A stretch of 64,000 bases of DNA from Actinophytocola sp035634895 (lineage in GTDB: Bacteria > Actinomycetota > Actinomycetes > Mycobacteriales > Pseudonocardiaceae), in NCBI RefSeq assembly GCF_035634895.1, contig NZ_DASQCC010000279.1, positions 62,001-126,000 of the forward strand. The letters are read 5' to 3'. Position 1 is the stretch's first letter, and each line of letters starts with the position of its first letter. A program made the translations under genes and the position numbers. The notes beneath the pieces are model-generated. The model ran no database searches, was not told the DNA's origin, and worked only from the letters and a program-made list of their open reading frames with translations. Shown in pieces: positions 1-8,704 of the stretch.

Positions 1-2098
1 GAGTGCCGACGAACTGGCCCGTTTGACCACGCCGAACCTGCCTGACGACTGGACCGACCTCGACAAACGCGCCGTGGACACCATCCGGGTCCTCGCCGCC
101 GAGGCCGTCCAGGAAGCCGGCAACGGTCACCCGGGCACCGCGATGAGCCTCGCGCCCCTCGCGTACACCCTCTTCCAGCGGGTCATGCGCCACGACCCGA
201 GCGACCCGGAGTGGATCGGCCGGGACCGGTTCGTCCTGTCCGCCGGTCACTCGAGCCTCACGCTGTACCTGCAGCTGTTCCTCTCCGGCTACGGCCTGGA
301 GATCGACGACATCAAGGCGTTGCGCAAGTGGGGCTCCAAGACCCCGGGCCACCCCGAGCACGGGCACACCGCCGGTGTGGAGATCACCACCGGCCCGCTC
401 GGCCAGGGCCTCGCCTCCGCGGTGGGCATGGCGATGGCCGCCCGCCGCGAGCGTGGCCTGTTCGACCCGGACCCCGCGCCCGGCGAGAGCGTGTTCGACC
501 ACCGGGTCTTCGTGATCGCGTCCGACGGTGACATCGAGGAGGGCGTCACCTCCGAGGCGTCCTCCCTCGCGGGCCGCCAGGAGCTGGGCAACCTGACCGT
601 CTTCTACGACGACAACAAGATCTCGATCGAGGACGACACCAACATCGCGCTGTCCGAGGACACCGCGAAGCGCTACGAGGCGTACGGCTGGCACGTCCAG
701 GTCGTGGAGAGCGGCGAGGACGTCGCCGGCATCCTCGACGCGGTCCGGGCGGCCGAGGCGGAGACGACGAGGCCGTCGTTCATCCTGCTGCGCACGGTCA
801 TCGGCTATCCGGCGCCCAACAAGATGAACACCGGCAAGGCGCACGGCTCCGCGCTCGGCGAGGACGAGGTCGCCGCGGTCAAGAAGATCCTCGGCTTCGA
901 CCCCGAGGCGCGCTTCGTGGTGGAGCCGGAGGTCCTCAAGCACGCCCGCCTGGTCGCCGACCGGGGCAAGGACGCGCACAAGGAGTGGCAGAAGTCCTTC
1001 GACGCGTGGGCGCAGGCCAACCCGGAGCGCAAGGCGCTGCTCGACCGCGCCTCGGCCTACCGGCTGCCCGACGGCTGGGCCGACAGCCTCCCGTCGTGGG
1101 ACCCGGACCCGAAGGGCGTCGCGACCCGCAAGGCGTCCGGCGAGGTGCTCAACGCGCTCGCCGACGTGCTGCCCGAGCTGTGGGGCGGCTCGGCGGACCT
1201 CGCGGAGAGCAACAACACCACGATGAAGGGCGCCGACTCGTTCGGCCCGACGAGCGCGAAGACCAAGGAGTGGGACGCGACGCCGTACGGCCGGACCCTC
1301 CACTTCGGAGTCCGCGAGCACGCGATGGGCTCGATCCTCAACGGCATCGCGCTGCACGGCCCGACCCGGCCCTACGGCGCGACGTTCCTCGTGTTCTCCG
1401 ACTACATGCGCCCGCCGGTCCGGTTGGCGGCACTGCAGAAGCTGCCGACGACCTACGTGTGGACGCACGACTCGATCGGCCTCGGCGAGGACGGGCCGAC
1501 GCACCAGCCGATCGAGCACCTCGCCGCGCTGCGGGCGATCCCGGGCCTGGTGATCATCCGGCCGGGTGACGCCAACGAGACGGCCGCCGCGTGGCGCACC
1601 ATCCTCGAGCAGCACGAGTTCCCCGTCGGGCTCGCGTTGACCCGGCAGAACCTGCCGGTGCTCGAGGGCACCAGGGAGCTCGCCACGGAGGGCGTGCGCA
1701 AGGGTGGCTACGTCCTGGCCGACGGCTCGGCGGGCGTGCCCCAGGTGGTGCTGGTCGCCACCGGCTCCGAGCTGCAGATGGCCGTCGACGCACGGAATGT
1801 CCTGGAGGGTGAAGGGGTTGCCACGAGAGTGGTGTCCATGCCGTCCCAGGAGCTGTTCGACGCGCAGGACCAGTCCTACCGTGACAGCGTGATCCCGCCG
1901 GCCGTGAAGGCCCGGGTCGCTGTCGAGGCCGGCATCGCGCAGCCCTGGTACCGCTACGTCGGCGACGCGGGCGAGATCGTCTCGATCGAGCACTACGGCG
2001 CGTCGGCCGACTACCAGACGCTGTTCAAGGAGTTCGGCTTCACGACGGACGCGGTCGTCTCCGCTGCCCGCCGCTCACTACAGAAGGCGACATCATGA
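1..2098 (+). CDS. tkt: Transketolase (5' end at or just beyond window edge)
   Basis: Thiamine-diphosphate enzyme that moves two-carbon ketol units between sugar phosphates in the non-oxidative pentose phosphate pathway; cytosolic. From the TTG at 23 the frame gives 691 residues. The sequence shows the N-terminal NGHPGTAMSLAP motif, the ThDP/Mg motif SDGDIEEG near residue 165 with DDNKISIED downstream, and the pyrimidine-domain motifs GVREHAMG (about 430) and GEDGPTHQP (about 487). The frame stays open to base 2, encoding SADELAR before TTG 23. Base 1 is a G, so an ATG or GTG may lie just outside the window and TTG 23 may not be the real start. The stop overlaps the tal start (ATGA), so tkt leads a tightly coupled operon. 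Function is secure; only the start is open. Confidence 0.95.
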   Translation, partial: SADELARLTTPNLPDDWTDLDKRAVDTIRVLAAEAVQEAGNGHPGTAMSLAPLAYTLFQRVMRHDPSDPEWIGRDRFVLSAGHSSLTLYLQLFLSGYGLEIDDIKALRKWGSKTPGHPEHGHTAGVEITTGPLGQGLASAVGMAMAARRERGLFDPDPAPGESVFDHRVFVIASDGDIEEGVTSEASSLAGRQELGNLTVFYDDNKISIEDDTNIALSEDTAKRYEAYGWHVQVVESGEDVAGILDAVRAAEAETTRPSFILLRTVIGYPAPNKMNTGKAHGSALGEDEVAAVKKILGFDPEARFVVEPEVLKHARLVADRGKDAHKEWQKSFDAWAQANPERKALLDRASAYRLPDGWADSLPSWDPDPKGVATRKASGEVLNALADVLPELWGGSADLAESNNTTMKGADSFGPTSAKTKEWDATPYGRTLHFGVREHAMGSILNGIALHGPTRPYGATFLVFSDYMRPPVRLAALQKLPTTYVWTHDSIGLGEDGPTHQPIEHLAALRAIPGLVIIRPGDANETAAAWRTILEQHEFPVGLALTRQNLPVLEGTRELATEGVRKGGYVLADGSAGVPQVVLVATGSELQMAVDARNVLEGEGVATRVVSMPSQELFDAQDQSYRDSVIPPAVKARVAVEAGIAQPWYRYVGDAGEIVSIEHYGASADYQTLFKEFGFTTDAVVSAARRSLQKATS

Positions 2099-3207
2099 CT
2101 GACAAACTCGCCCAGCTGTCAGAGGCTGGCGTATCGATCTGGCTGGACGACGTGTCCCGCCGGCGGCTCACCTCGGGCAACCTCGCCGGGCTGGTCCGCG
2201 ACAAGCACGTCGTCGGCGTGACGAGCAACCCGACGATCTTCGCGAAGGCCCTGTCCGAGGCCGCCGACTACGACGACCAGGTCCGTGAGCTGGCCGCGCG
2301 GGACGCGTCGCTGGAGGCGGCGGTCAGGGAGATCACGACCACCGACATCCGCGACGCCTGCGACCTGTTCCGGGACGTCTACCAGCAGAGCAACCACGTC
2401 GACGGCCGGGTGTCGATCGAGGTCGACCCGCGCCTGGCGCACGACACCGACAAGACCGTCGCGGAGGCGCTCGACCTGTGGAAGACGGTCGACCGCCCGA
2501 ACCTGCTGGTGAAGATCCCCGCCACCGAGGCGGGCCTGCCGGCCATCACCCGCACCCTCGCCGAGGGCGTCAGCGTCAACGTCACGCTGATCTTCTCGGT
2601 CGAGCGCTACCGCGCGGTGATGGACGCGTTCATCGCGGGCGTCGAGCAGGCCAAGGCCAACGGGCACAACGTCGCCGAGCTCCACTCGGTCGCGTCGTTC
2701 TTCGTGTCCCGGGTGGACAGCGAGGTCGACAAGCGGCTCGACAAGATCGGCACCGACGACGCGAAAGCCTTGCGCGGCAAGGCGGCCGTGGCCAACGCGC
2801 GTCTCGCGTACGGGGCCTTCCAGGAGGCGTTCACGACCGACCGCTGGCGTGAGCTCGCCGCGGCGGGCGCCCACGCGCAGCGCCCGCTGTGGGCCTCGAC
2901 CGGGGTGAAGAACCCGGACTACTCGCCGACGCTGTACGTGGACGATCTGGTCGTGGCCAACGTGGTCAACACGATGCCGGAGGCGACACTCGACGCGGTT
3001 GCCGAGCACGGCGACCTCCGTGGCGATACGGTGACCGGCAAGGCGGGGGAGGCCCAGGAGCTGTTCGACGCGCTTGAGCGCGTGGGCATCGACATTCGGG
3101 ACGTCTTCATCACCCTCGAGAACGAGGGCGTGGAGAAGTTCGAGAAGTCCTGGGAAGAGCTGCTTGAGTCCGTTGCCGGCCAGCTGAAGGCCGCGAAGGA
3201 GAGCTGA
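2095..3207 (+). CDS. tal: Transaldolase
   Basis: Transfers dihydroxyacetone from sedoheptulose 7-phosphate to glyceraldehyde 3-phosphate. 370 residues, the usual length of the actinobacterial Tal class. Visible landmarks are the SNPTIF motif near residue 43 and the Schiff-base lysine in VKIPATEAG at about residue 140, followed by NVTLIFS and, near the C-terminus, the WASTGVKNPDYSPTLYV block. The ATG shares bases with the tkt stop, implying translational coupling. A 95-bp gap with a short linker ORF separates it from pgi. Confidence 0.97.
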   Translation: MTDKLAQLSEAGVSIWLDDVSRRRLTSGNLAGLVRDKHVVGVTSNPTIFAKALSEAADYDDQVRELAARDASLEAAVREITTTDIRDACDLFRDVYQQSNHVDGRVSIEVDPRLAHDTDKTVAEALDLWKTVDRPNLLVKIPATEAGLPAITRTLAEGVSVNVTLIFSVERYRAVMDAFIAGVEQAKANGHNVAELHSVASFFVSRVDSEVDKRLDKIGTDDAKALRGKAAVANARLAYGAFQEAFTTDRWRELAAAGAHAQRPLWASTGVKNPDYSPTLYVDDLVVANVVNTMPEATLDAVAEHGDLRGDTVTGKAGEAQELFDALERVGIDIRDVFITLENEGVEKFEKSWEELLESVAGQLKAAKES

Positions 3208-3216
3208 GCGCAGATC

Positions 3217-3306
3217 ATGAGCGGAGCTTGCGGAGCGAATCCGCGGACGCATGGGGGTCGACCGCCCTCGCGGAGCCTGCGAGGAGAGGGCGGGGCGCGG
3301 CCATGA
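3217..3306 (+). other. Linker mini-ORF between tal and pgi (29 aa)
   Basis: An ATG 10 bp after the tal stop opens a 29-codon frame starting MSGACGANPRTHGG. Its TGA overlaps the pgi ATG (ATGA at 3303-3306). The start lies in the repeat-like sequence ATGAGCGGAGCTTGCGGAGC, which recurs almost unchanged between ribC and ribBA. It is probably not a functional peptide; a role in keeping ribosomes moving from tal into pgi is inference. Confidence 0.4.
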
Positions 3307-4886
3307 CCGAAGAGGCAAGGGCGGCGGAGGCCGCCGCCCTCGTCGAGCAGCTGGTGACCGACCAGGTCGCCAGCAAGCTCGCCGCCGGCGACGCCACGCT
3401 GTGGGGGCCGGACGCGGAGTCCGAGGCGTCCATCCGCCTGGCGTGGACGACACTGCACGAGACCTCCCGGCCGCTGCGTGGCGAGATCGAGGCGCTGCGG
3501 TCCGAACTGCACGGCGAGGGCGTCGACCGGGTGGTCCTCGCGGGTATGGGCGGCTCGTCGCTCGCGCCCGAGGTGATCACCAACACCGCGGGCGTGCCCC
3601 TGGTGGTGCTCGACACCACCGATCCGGGCCAGGTGGCCGACGCGTTGGAGGGTGACCTCTCGCGGACGGTCATCGTGGTGTCGTCCAAGTCCGGGTCGAC
3701 CGTGGAGACCGACAGCCACCGCCGGATCTTCGAGAAGGCGTTCACCGACAGCGGGATCGACGCCGCGTCCCGGATCGTCGTCGTCACCGACCCCGGCTCG
3801 CCGCTGGAGGCCACGTCGAAGGAGGCGGGCTACCGGCGGGTGTTCCCGGCCGACCCGCACGTGGGTGGCCGCTACTCGGCGCTCACCGCGTTCGGCCTGG
3901 TTCCGGCGGGACTCGCCGGCGCGGACATCGGCGCGCTGCTGGACTCGGCCGCCGGCATCGCGCCGAAGCTGGCCTCGGACAGCCCGGACAACCCGGCGAT
4001 CCAGCTGGCCGCCGCGCTCGGCGCGGCACACGCGCACGGCGCGGAGAAGGTCGTCTTCGCCGACACCGGCTCGGGCGTCAAGGGGTTCGGCGACTGGGTG
4101 GAGCAGCTGATCGCCGAGTCGACCGGCAAGAACGGCACCGGCCTGCTGCCGGTCGTCGTGGAGAACCCGGAAGCGCCCGGTTTCGCCGACGCGGGCTCGG
4201 ACGCCACACCCGTCGCGATCGGCCCGGCCGTCGGCGGCGGACTGTCCGCCGAGGGCGGCCTCGGCGAGCTGATGTTGCTGTGGGAGTTCGCGACCGCGTT
4301 CGTCGGCCGGATCCTCGGCATCGACCCGTTCGACCAGCCGGACGTCGAGGCCGCGAAGAAGGCGGCGCGATCGCTCCTGGACGCGCCAAAGTCCGAGCCG
4401 GCCGAACCGACCTTCGTCGACGGTCCGGTGGAGGTGCACGCGCCGGAGGGCCTGGCCGTCGGCGACACGCTGGCCGACGCGCTGCGCGCGTTCTTCGGCG
4501 CCGTCCCGGACTTCGGCTACATCGCCGTGCAGGCCTACCTCGACCGGCTCGCCGACGCGTCGGCGACGGTGCTGCGCCCGGAGATCACCCGGATCACCGG
4601 CAAGCAGACCACCTTCGGCTGGGGACCCCGGTTCCTGCACTCGACCGGCCAGTACCACAAGGGCGGCCACCAGAACGGCGCGTTCCTGCAGCTGACCGGT
4701 TCCGTCGAAGCCGACCTGCCGGTGCCCGACCGGCCATACACTCTCGGCACGCTGCAGCTCGCCCAGGCACTGGGCGACGGGCAGGTGCTGGCCGAACACG
4801 GGCGTCCGGTGCTGCGGCTGCACCTCACCGACCGGGCCGCCGGACTGGCGCACCTGGTCAAGGCTCTTCAGGAGGTCGGCAGGTGA
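3303..4886 (+). CDS. pgi: Glucose-6-phosphate isomerase, actinobacterial type
   Basis: Interconverts glucose 6-phosphate and fructose 6-phosphate, linking glycolysis to the pentose phosphate genes around it. 527 residues from ATG 3303, which has a GAGGAGAG ribosome site upstream; an in-frame start at 3228 would add a low-complexity leader made of intergenic repeat sequence and is unlikely. SIS-fold phosphosugar motifs are visible: GMGGSSLAPEV at about 82, SKSGST at about 128 and a GQYHKGGHQNG block near 448. This form resembles the isomerase domain of actinobacterial Tal-Pgi fusions more than classic Pgi. The stop overlaps the zwf GTG. Confidence 0.93.
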   Translation: MTEEARAAEAAALVEQLVTDQVASKLAAGDATLWGPDAESEASIRLAWTTLHETSRPLRGEIEALRSELHGEGVDRVVLAGMGGSSLAPEVITNTAGVPLVVLDTTDPGQVADALEGDLSRTVIVVSSKSGSTVETDSHRRIFEKAFTDSGIDAASRIVVVTDPGSPLEATSKEAGYRRVFPADPHVGGRYSALTAFGLVPAGLAGADIGALLDSAAGIAPKLASDSPDNPAIQLAAALGAAHAHGAEKVVFADTGSGVKGFGDWVEQLIAESTGKNGTGLLPVVVENPEAPGFADAGSDATPVAIGPAVGGGLSAEGGLGELMLLWEFATAFVGRILGIDPFDQPDVEAAKKAARSLLDAPKSEPAEPTFVDGPVEVHAPEGLAVGDTLADALRAFFGAVPDFGYIAVQAYLDRLADASATVLRPEITRITGKQTTFGWGPRFLHSTGQYHKGGHQNGAFLQLTGSVEADLPVPDRPYTLGTLQLAQALGDGQVLAEHGRPVLRLHLTDRAAGLAHLVKALQEVGR

Positions 4887-6415
4887 GTACCCGCAGCTGG
4901 CAGAACCCGCTGCGCGACGCGCGGGACAAGCGGCTCCCGAGGATCGCGGGGCCCTGCGGCCTGGTGATCTTCGGCGTGACCGGTGACCTGTCCAGGAAGA
5001 AGCTCATGCCGGCGATCTACGACCTGGCGAACCGGGGGCTGCTGCCACCCGGTTTCTCTTTGGTCGGGTTCGCGCGGCGCGACTGGGCGGACGAGGACTT
5101 CGGGCAGGTCGTGCACGACGCGGTGAAGGAACACGCGCGCACGCCGTTCCGCCAGGAGGTCTGGGACCGGCTCGCCGAGGGCTGCCGGTTCGTGCAGGGC
5201 AGCTTCGACGACGACCAGGCCTTCGACAACCTGGCGAAGTGCGTCAAGGAGCTCGACGACGAGCGGGGCACGGCCGGCAACCACGGGTTCTACCTGTCGA
5301 TCCCGCCCGCCGCGTTCACGAAGGTCATCCAGCAGCTGTCCCGCACGGGCCTCGCGGACCAGAAGGCCGACGAGTGGCGCCGGGTGGTCATCGAGAAGCC
5401 GTTCGGCCACGACCTCGTCAGCGCCAAGCAGCTCAACAAGACCGTGAACGACGTCTTCCCCGAGGAGTCGGTGTTCCGCATCGACCACTACCTCGGCAAG
5501 GAGACCGTCCAGAACATCATGGCGATCCGGTTCGCCAACCAGCTGTTCGAGCCGATCTGGAACTCGAACTACGTGGACCACGTGCAGATCACCATGGCCG
5601 AGGACATCGGCCTCGGCGGGCGCGCGGGCTACTACGACGGCATCGGCGCCGCCCGGGACGTCATCCAGAACCACCTGCTGCAGCTGCTCGCGCTGACCGC
5701 GATGGAGGAGCCGGTCTCCTTCAACCCCGAGTCGGTGCGTGCGGAGAAGGCCAAGGTCCTGGCCGCGACCCGGCCGGTCCGGCCGTTCGAGGACTCGACC
5801 GCACGCGGTCAGTACACCGGCGGCTGGCAGGGCGGGCAGAAGGTGCCCGGCCTGGTCCAGGAGGGCGGCTTCGCGAAGGACTCGATCACCGAGACCTACG
5901 CCGCGATCGAGCTGGCGGTGGACACCCGCCGCTGGGCCGGTGTGCCGTTCTACCTGCGCACCGGCAAGCGACTCGGCCGCCGCGTCACCGAGATCGCCGT
6001 GGTGTTCAAGAGGGCGCCGCACCTGCCGTTCGACGACTCCTCCACCGAGGAGCTCGGCCAGAACGCGCTCGTGTTCCGGGTCCAGCCGGACGAGGGCGTG
6101 ACGATGCGGTTCGGCTCGAAGGTGCCCGGCTCCACCATGGAGGTCCGGGACGTCAGCATGGACTTCAGCTACGGCCACTCGTTCACCGAGTCGTCGCCGG
6201 AGGCCTACGAGCGGCTGATCCTGGACGTGCTGCTCGGCGAGCCGTCGCTGTTCCCGAAGAACGACGAGGTCGAGCTGTCCTGGGAGATCCTCGACCCGAT
6301 CCTGAAGCACTGGGCGACGCACGGGCGGCCCGACCCGTACGCGGCCGGCACGTGGGGGCCGACCTCCGCCGAGGAGATGCTCGCCCGCACCGGCCGTCAC
6401 TGGCGGCGCCCGTGA
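4883..6415 (+). CDS. zwf: Glucose-6-phosphate 1-dehydrogenase
   Basis: First enzyme of the oxidative pentose phosphate branch; oxidises glucose 6-phosphate to 6-phosphogluconolactone and yields NADPH. GTG 4883 is chosen because it overlaps the pgi stop (GTGA) and sits behind AGGAGGT; the frame itself is open for about 600 bases upstream, but that part is shadow of pgi. 510 residues with the NAD(P)-binding GVTGDLSRKKL (about 31-41), EKPFGHD (about 171) and the substrate/catalytic motif RIDHYLGKE (about 199). opcA follows, encoding its assembly factor. Confidence 0.97.
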   Translation: MSTRSWQNPLRDARDKRLPRIAGPCGLVIFGVTGDLSRKKLMPAIYDLANRGLLPPGFSLVGFARRDWADEDFGQVVHDAVKEHARTPFRQEVWDRLAEGCRFVQGSFDDDQAFDNLAKCVKELDDERGTAGNHGFYLSIPPAAFTKVIQQLSRTGLADQKADEWRRVVIEKPFGHDLVSAKQLNKTVNDVFPEESVFRIDHYLGKETVQNIMAIRFANQLFEPIWNSNYVDHVQITMAEDIGLGGRAGYYDGIGAARDVIQNHLLQLLALTAMEEPVSFNPESVRAEKAKVLAATRPVRPFEDSTARGQYTGGWQGGQKVPGLVQEGGFAKDSITETYAAIELAVDTRRWAGVPFYLRTGKRLGRRVTEIAVVFKRAPHLPFDDSSTEELGQNALVFRVQPDEGVTMRFGSKVPGSTMEVRDVSMDFSYGHSFTESSPEAYERLILDVLLGEPSLFPKNDEVELSWEILDPILKHWATHGRPDPYAAGTWGPTSAEEMLARTGRHWRRP

Positions 6416-6456
6416 ACGAGCTCGCGAGCGAACCACTGAGCACGGAGGCGGCATGA
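6412..6456 (+). other. Linker mini-ORF between zwf and opcA (14 aa)
   Basis: GTG 6412 overlaps the zwf stop (GTGA). The 14-codon frame encodes VNELASEPLSTEAA, and its TGA overlaps the opcA ATG (ATGA at 6453-6456). It contains the opcA ribosome site GGAGG. Both ends overlap a neighbouring gene, so a ribosome finishing zwf could in principle read through to opcA by two successive stop-start events. Confidence 0.4.
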
Positions 6457-7439
6457 TCATCGACCTTCCCGCCACCACGACGTCGCAGGTGAACAGCAAG
6501 CTCGTGCACCTGCGCGAACAGGGTGGCGCCAACACCATCGGCCGCGTGCTGACGCTGGTGATCGTGACCGACGACAGCGAGAAGACCGAGGACACCATCG
6601 ACGCGGCCAACTACGCCTCGCGCGAGCACCCGTGCCGGGTGATCGTCGTGGCGCGGGGCGCGAAGAAGGCCTCGCCGCGGCTGGACGCGCAGATCCGGGT
6701 CGGCGGCGACGCCGGCGCGAGCGAGGTGATCGTGCTGCGGCTGTACGGTCCGCTCTCGTCCGAGGGCGCGTCGTGCGTGATCCCGCTGCTGCTGCCGGAC
6801 GCGCCGGTCGTCGCGTGGTGGCCGTTCGAGGCGCCGGCGTCGCCGGCGAAGGACTCGATCGGCCGGCTCGCCACCCGCCGGATCACCGACTCGGCCGCGG
6901 ACCGCAACCCGCCGAAGGCACTCGAGGTGCGTGCGAAGGGCTACGAGCCCGGCGACACGGACCTGGCGTGGACGCGGCTCACGCTGTGGCGGGCGCTGCT
7001 CGCCGCCGCGCTGGACCTGCCGCCGAACGAGAGGGTGACGGCCGCGACCGTGTCCGGCGAGGCCGACTCGCCGTCCGCGGAGCTGTTGGCCGCGTGGCTG
7101 TCCTCGCGGCTGCGGCTGCCGGCGAAGCGGGTGAAGGCCAAGTCCGGTCAGGGCATCGTGTCGGTGGTGCTGGAGCGCAAGTCCGGCAACATCGAGATCG
7201 ACCGGCCGGACGGCGCGGTCGGCACGCTGTCGCAGCCGAACCAGCCGGACCGGCGGGTCGCGCTCGGCCGGCGTGCGGTTCGCGACTGCATCGCCGAGGA
7301 GCTGCGGCGGCTGGACCCGGACGAGATCTACGACGAGTCGCTCAAGGCCCTCAACAAGGTCGACCGCGGCGGCCGGACCGCCACACCCCGCAAGAAGACC
7401 GAGACGCCGAAGAAGGTCAGGGCCGGCGCCGGCACCTGA
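6453..7439 (+). CDS. opcA: Glucose-6-phosphate dehydrogenase assembly protein OpcA
   Basis: Assembly/activation factor for Zwf, found next to zwf in actinobacteria and cyanobacteria. 328 residues from ATG 6453, with GGAGG five bases upstream. The family core is visible as LTLVIVTDDSEKTEDTIDAA near residue 30 and the tract around LLPDAPVVAWWPFEAP near 115; the C-terminus is basic and low-complexity (PRKKTETPKK). It has no recognised catalytic motif. It is the last gene before a strong hairpin, so the tkt-opcA transcript probably ends there. Confidence 0.95.
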   Translation: MIIDLPATTTSQVNSKLVHLREQGGANTIGRVLTLVIVTDDSEKTEDTIDAANYASREHPCRVIVVARGAKKASPRLDAQIRVGGDAGASEVIVLRLYGPLSSEGASCVIPLLLPDAPVVAWWPFEAPASPAKDSIGRLATRRITDSAADRNPPKALEVRAKGYEPGDTDLAWTRLTLWRALLAAALDLPPNERVTAATVSGEADSPSAELLAAWLSSRLRLPAKRVKAKSGQGIVSVVLERKSGNIEIDRPDGAVGTLSQPNQPDRRVALGRRAVRDCIAEELRRLDPDEIYDESLKALNKVDRGGRTATPRKKTETPKKVRAGAGT

Positions 7440-7462
7440 CGGCCCGAGAGCGAAGGAGCCGG

Positions 7463-7508
7463 CTCCCGAGCACGGCGCCCGGTGAGAAACGGGCTCCGTG
7501 CTCGGGAG
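7463..7508. terminator. Hairpin downstream of opcA
   Basis: Two 18-base arms (7463-7480 and 7491-7508) pair with one mismatch around a 10-base loop. The core stem is CTCCCGAGCACGG with its complement. No U-tract follows, as is usual for actinobacterial terminators. It probably separates tkt-opcA transcription from pgl, although some read-through is possible. Confidence 0.65.
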
Positions 7509-7570
7509 AAACGCAACTCGGTATGTCTGAACGCGGGACTCGCGGTGTTTGAACGCGGGACTCGCGAGGC
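7509..7570 (+). repeat. Repeat island 1 (GAACGCGGGACTCGC units)
   Basis: Holds AACGCAACTCGGTATGTCTG followed by two copies of GAACGCGGGACTCGC spaced about 22 bp apart. The same elements in the same order occur in islands at 19733-19925 and 32109-32263. There they form both arms of an inverted repeat; here only the forward arm is present, directly after the opcA hairpin. Confidence 0.8.
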
Positions 7571-7613
7571 GGTCACGTCCAGGACGACGCGGAAAGCGAG
7601 GCGCGTGAAGCGG

Positions 7614-8333
7614 ATGAGCGAAGCGACCCCTACGACAGTCACCTACGACACGGCCGACGAGCTGGCGTCGGCGACCGCGGACCGGTTGGCCGCGGCGCTG
7701 GCGTCGGCTCAGGCCGCCCGTGGCACGGCCTCGGTCGTGCTGACGGGCGGCCGCACCGGTGGCGCCGTGCTGGCCGCGCTGCGGTCGGCCGCGCTCGACT
7801 GGTCGTCGCTGGACATCTACTGGGGCGACGAGCGTTTCCTGCCTGCCGGGGACCCGGAGCGCAACGAGACGCAGGCCCGCGCGGCGCTGCTGGACCACGT
7901 GCCGGTCGCGCCCGCGCGGGTGCACGCGATGGCGCCGTCGGACGGCGAGTTCGGCGACGACCCCGACGCGGCGGCCGAGGCGTATGCCGTGCTGTTGAAG
8001 GACGTCCCCACGTTCGACGTCTGCCTGCTTGGCGTCGGCGAGGAGGGGCACACGGCGTCGATCTTCCCGCACTCCCCCGCCGTGCTCGAGTCGGCGCGGA
8101 CGGTCGTGGCGGTCCGGGACTGCCCGAAGCCACCGCCTACACGTGTCTCGCTGACGTTGCCTAGAATCCGTACGGCCGCCGCGGTGTGGCTGATGACGAC
8201 GGGCGCGGCGAAGGCCGACGCGGTAGCGGCGGCACTTGCCGGTGCCGCTGAGCAGGACATTCCCGCTGCGGGGGCCCGCGGGCAGCGTGAAACGCTCTGG
8301 ATTCTCGACAGGTCGGCGGCATCTGCCCGGTGA
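7614..8333 (+). CDS. pgl: 6-phosphogluconolactonase
   Basis: Hydrolyses 6-phosphogluconolactone made by Zwf. 239 residues from ATG 7614 (MSEATPTT); GTG 7605 in the same frame is an alternative, and the open frame further upstream reads through repeat island 1 and is not credible coding. Family motifs: TGGRTGGAVLAAL near residue 44, WGDERFLP near 69 and the active-site loop GVGEEGHTASIFP near 141. It belongs functionally with zwf/opcA but is set apart by the hairpin and repeat island, so it may have its own promoter. Confidence 0.94.
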   Translation: MSEATPTTVTYDTADELASATADRLAAALASAQAARGTASVVLTGGRTGGAVLAALRSAALDWSSLDIYWGDERFLPAGDPERNETQARAALLDHVPVAPARVHAMAPSDGEFGDDPDAAAEAYAVLLKDVPTFDVCLLGVGEEGHTASIFPHSPAVLESARTVVAVRDCPKPPPTRVSLTLPRIRTAAAVWLMTTGAAKADAVAAALAGAAEQDIPAAGARGQRETLWILDRSAASAR

Positions 8334-8360
8334 TTTGTTCCCGGGTACGTCAGTTGACCG

Positions 8361-8690
8361 ATGTCTCCGGCAACTGACAGGGCCACTCTTGGCCGGGTGA
8401 CATCGGACCAGGACAACGAGAAGGTCGTTCAGCAAGTCTTCGGCGACCTGCCTTTCCCAGCCCACCGCTGGCAGCTCATCGCACAGGCCGCCGTCTACGG
8501 AGCGGACTCGGTGACCATGGCCAAGCTGCACCGGCTCCCGCCCCGGCGCTATGCCGACCCGGAGGAGGTGACGGCGGCGATCAACGCGTCACAGCACGTG
8601 CGGCCGCGGCCGCGGCGGTACCGGCCGGTGGTCATCCCGATGGGCGTCAAGCTCCGGCCGTTGGTCGTCGCGGTGGCGGCGCCGGACTAG
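8361..8690 (+). CDS. DUF2795 domain protein
   Basis: 109 residues from ATG 8361, or 97 from the in-frame GTG 8397; neither has a good ribosome site. The central part (VFGDLPFPAHRWQLIAQAA, then the GADSVTMAKLHRLPPRRY block) matches the pattern of DUF2795: a short helical domain with a FPA.. segment and a LP.R.Y segment. The function of the family is unknown. The C-terminal third is rich in Arg and Pro. It lies 28 bp after pgl on the same strand and may be co-transcribed. Confidence 0.72.
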   Translation: MSPATDRATLGRVTSDQDNEKVVQQVFGDLPFPAHRWQLIAQAAVYGADSVTMAKLHRLPPRRYADPEEVTAAINASQHVRPRPRRYRPVVIPMGVKLRPLVVAVAAPD

Positions 8691-8704
8691 ACCAGGACCA
8701 GACC

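Noticed and set aside
2919..4853. 644-codon minus-strand ORF antisense to tal and pgi
   Set aside because: Spans two known genes and the gap between them; no domain and no ribosome site.
7482..7613. N-terminal extension of pgl through repeat island 1
   Set aside because: The extension translates the intergenic repeat; homologous islands elsewhere are not coding.
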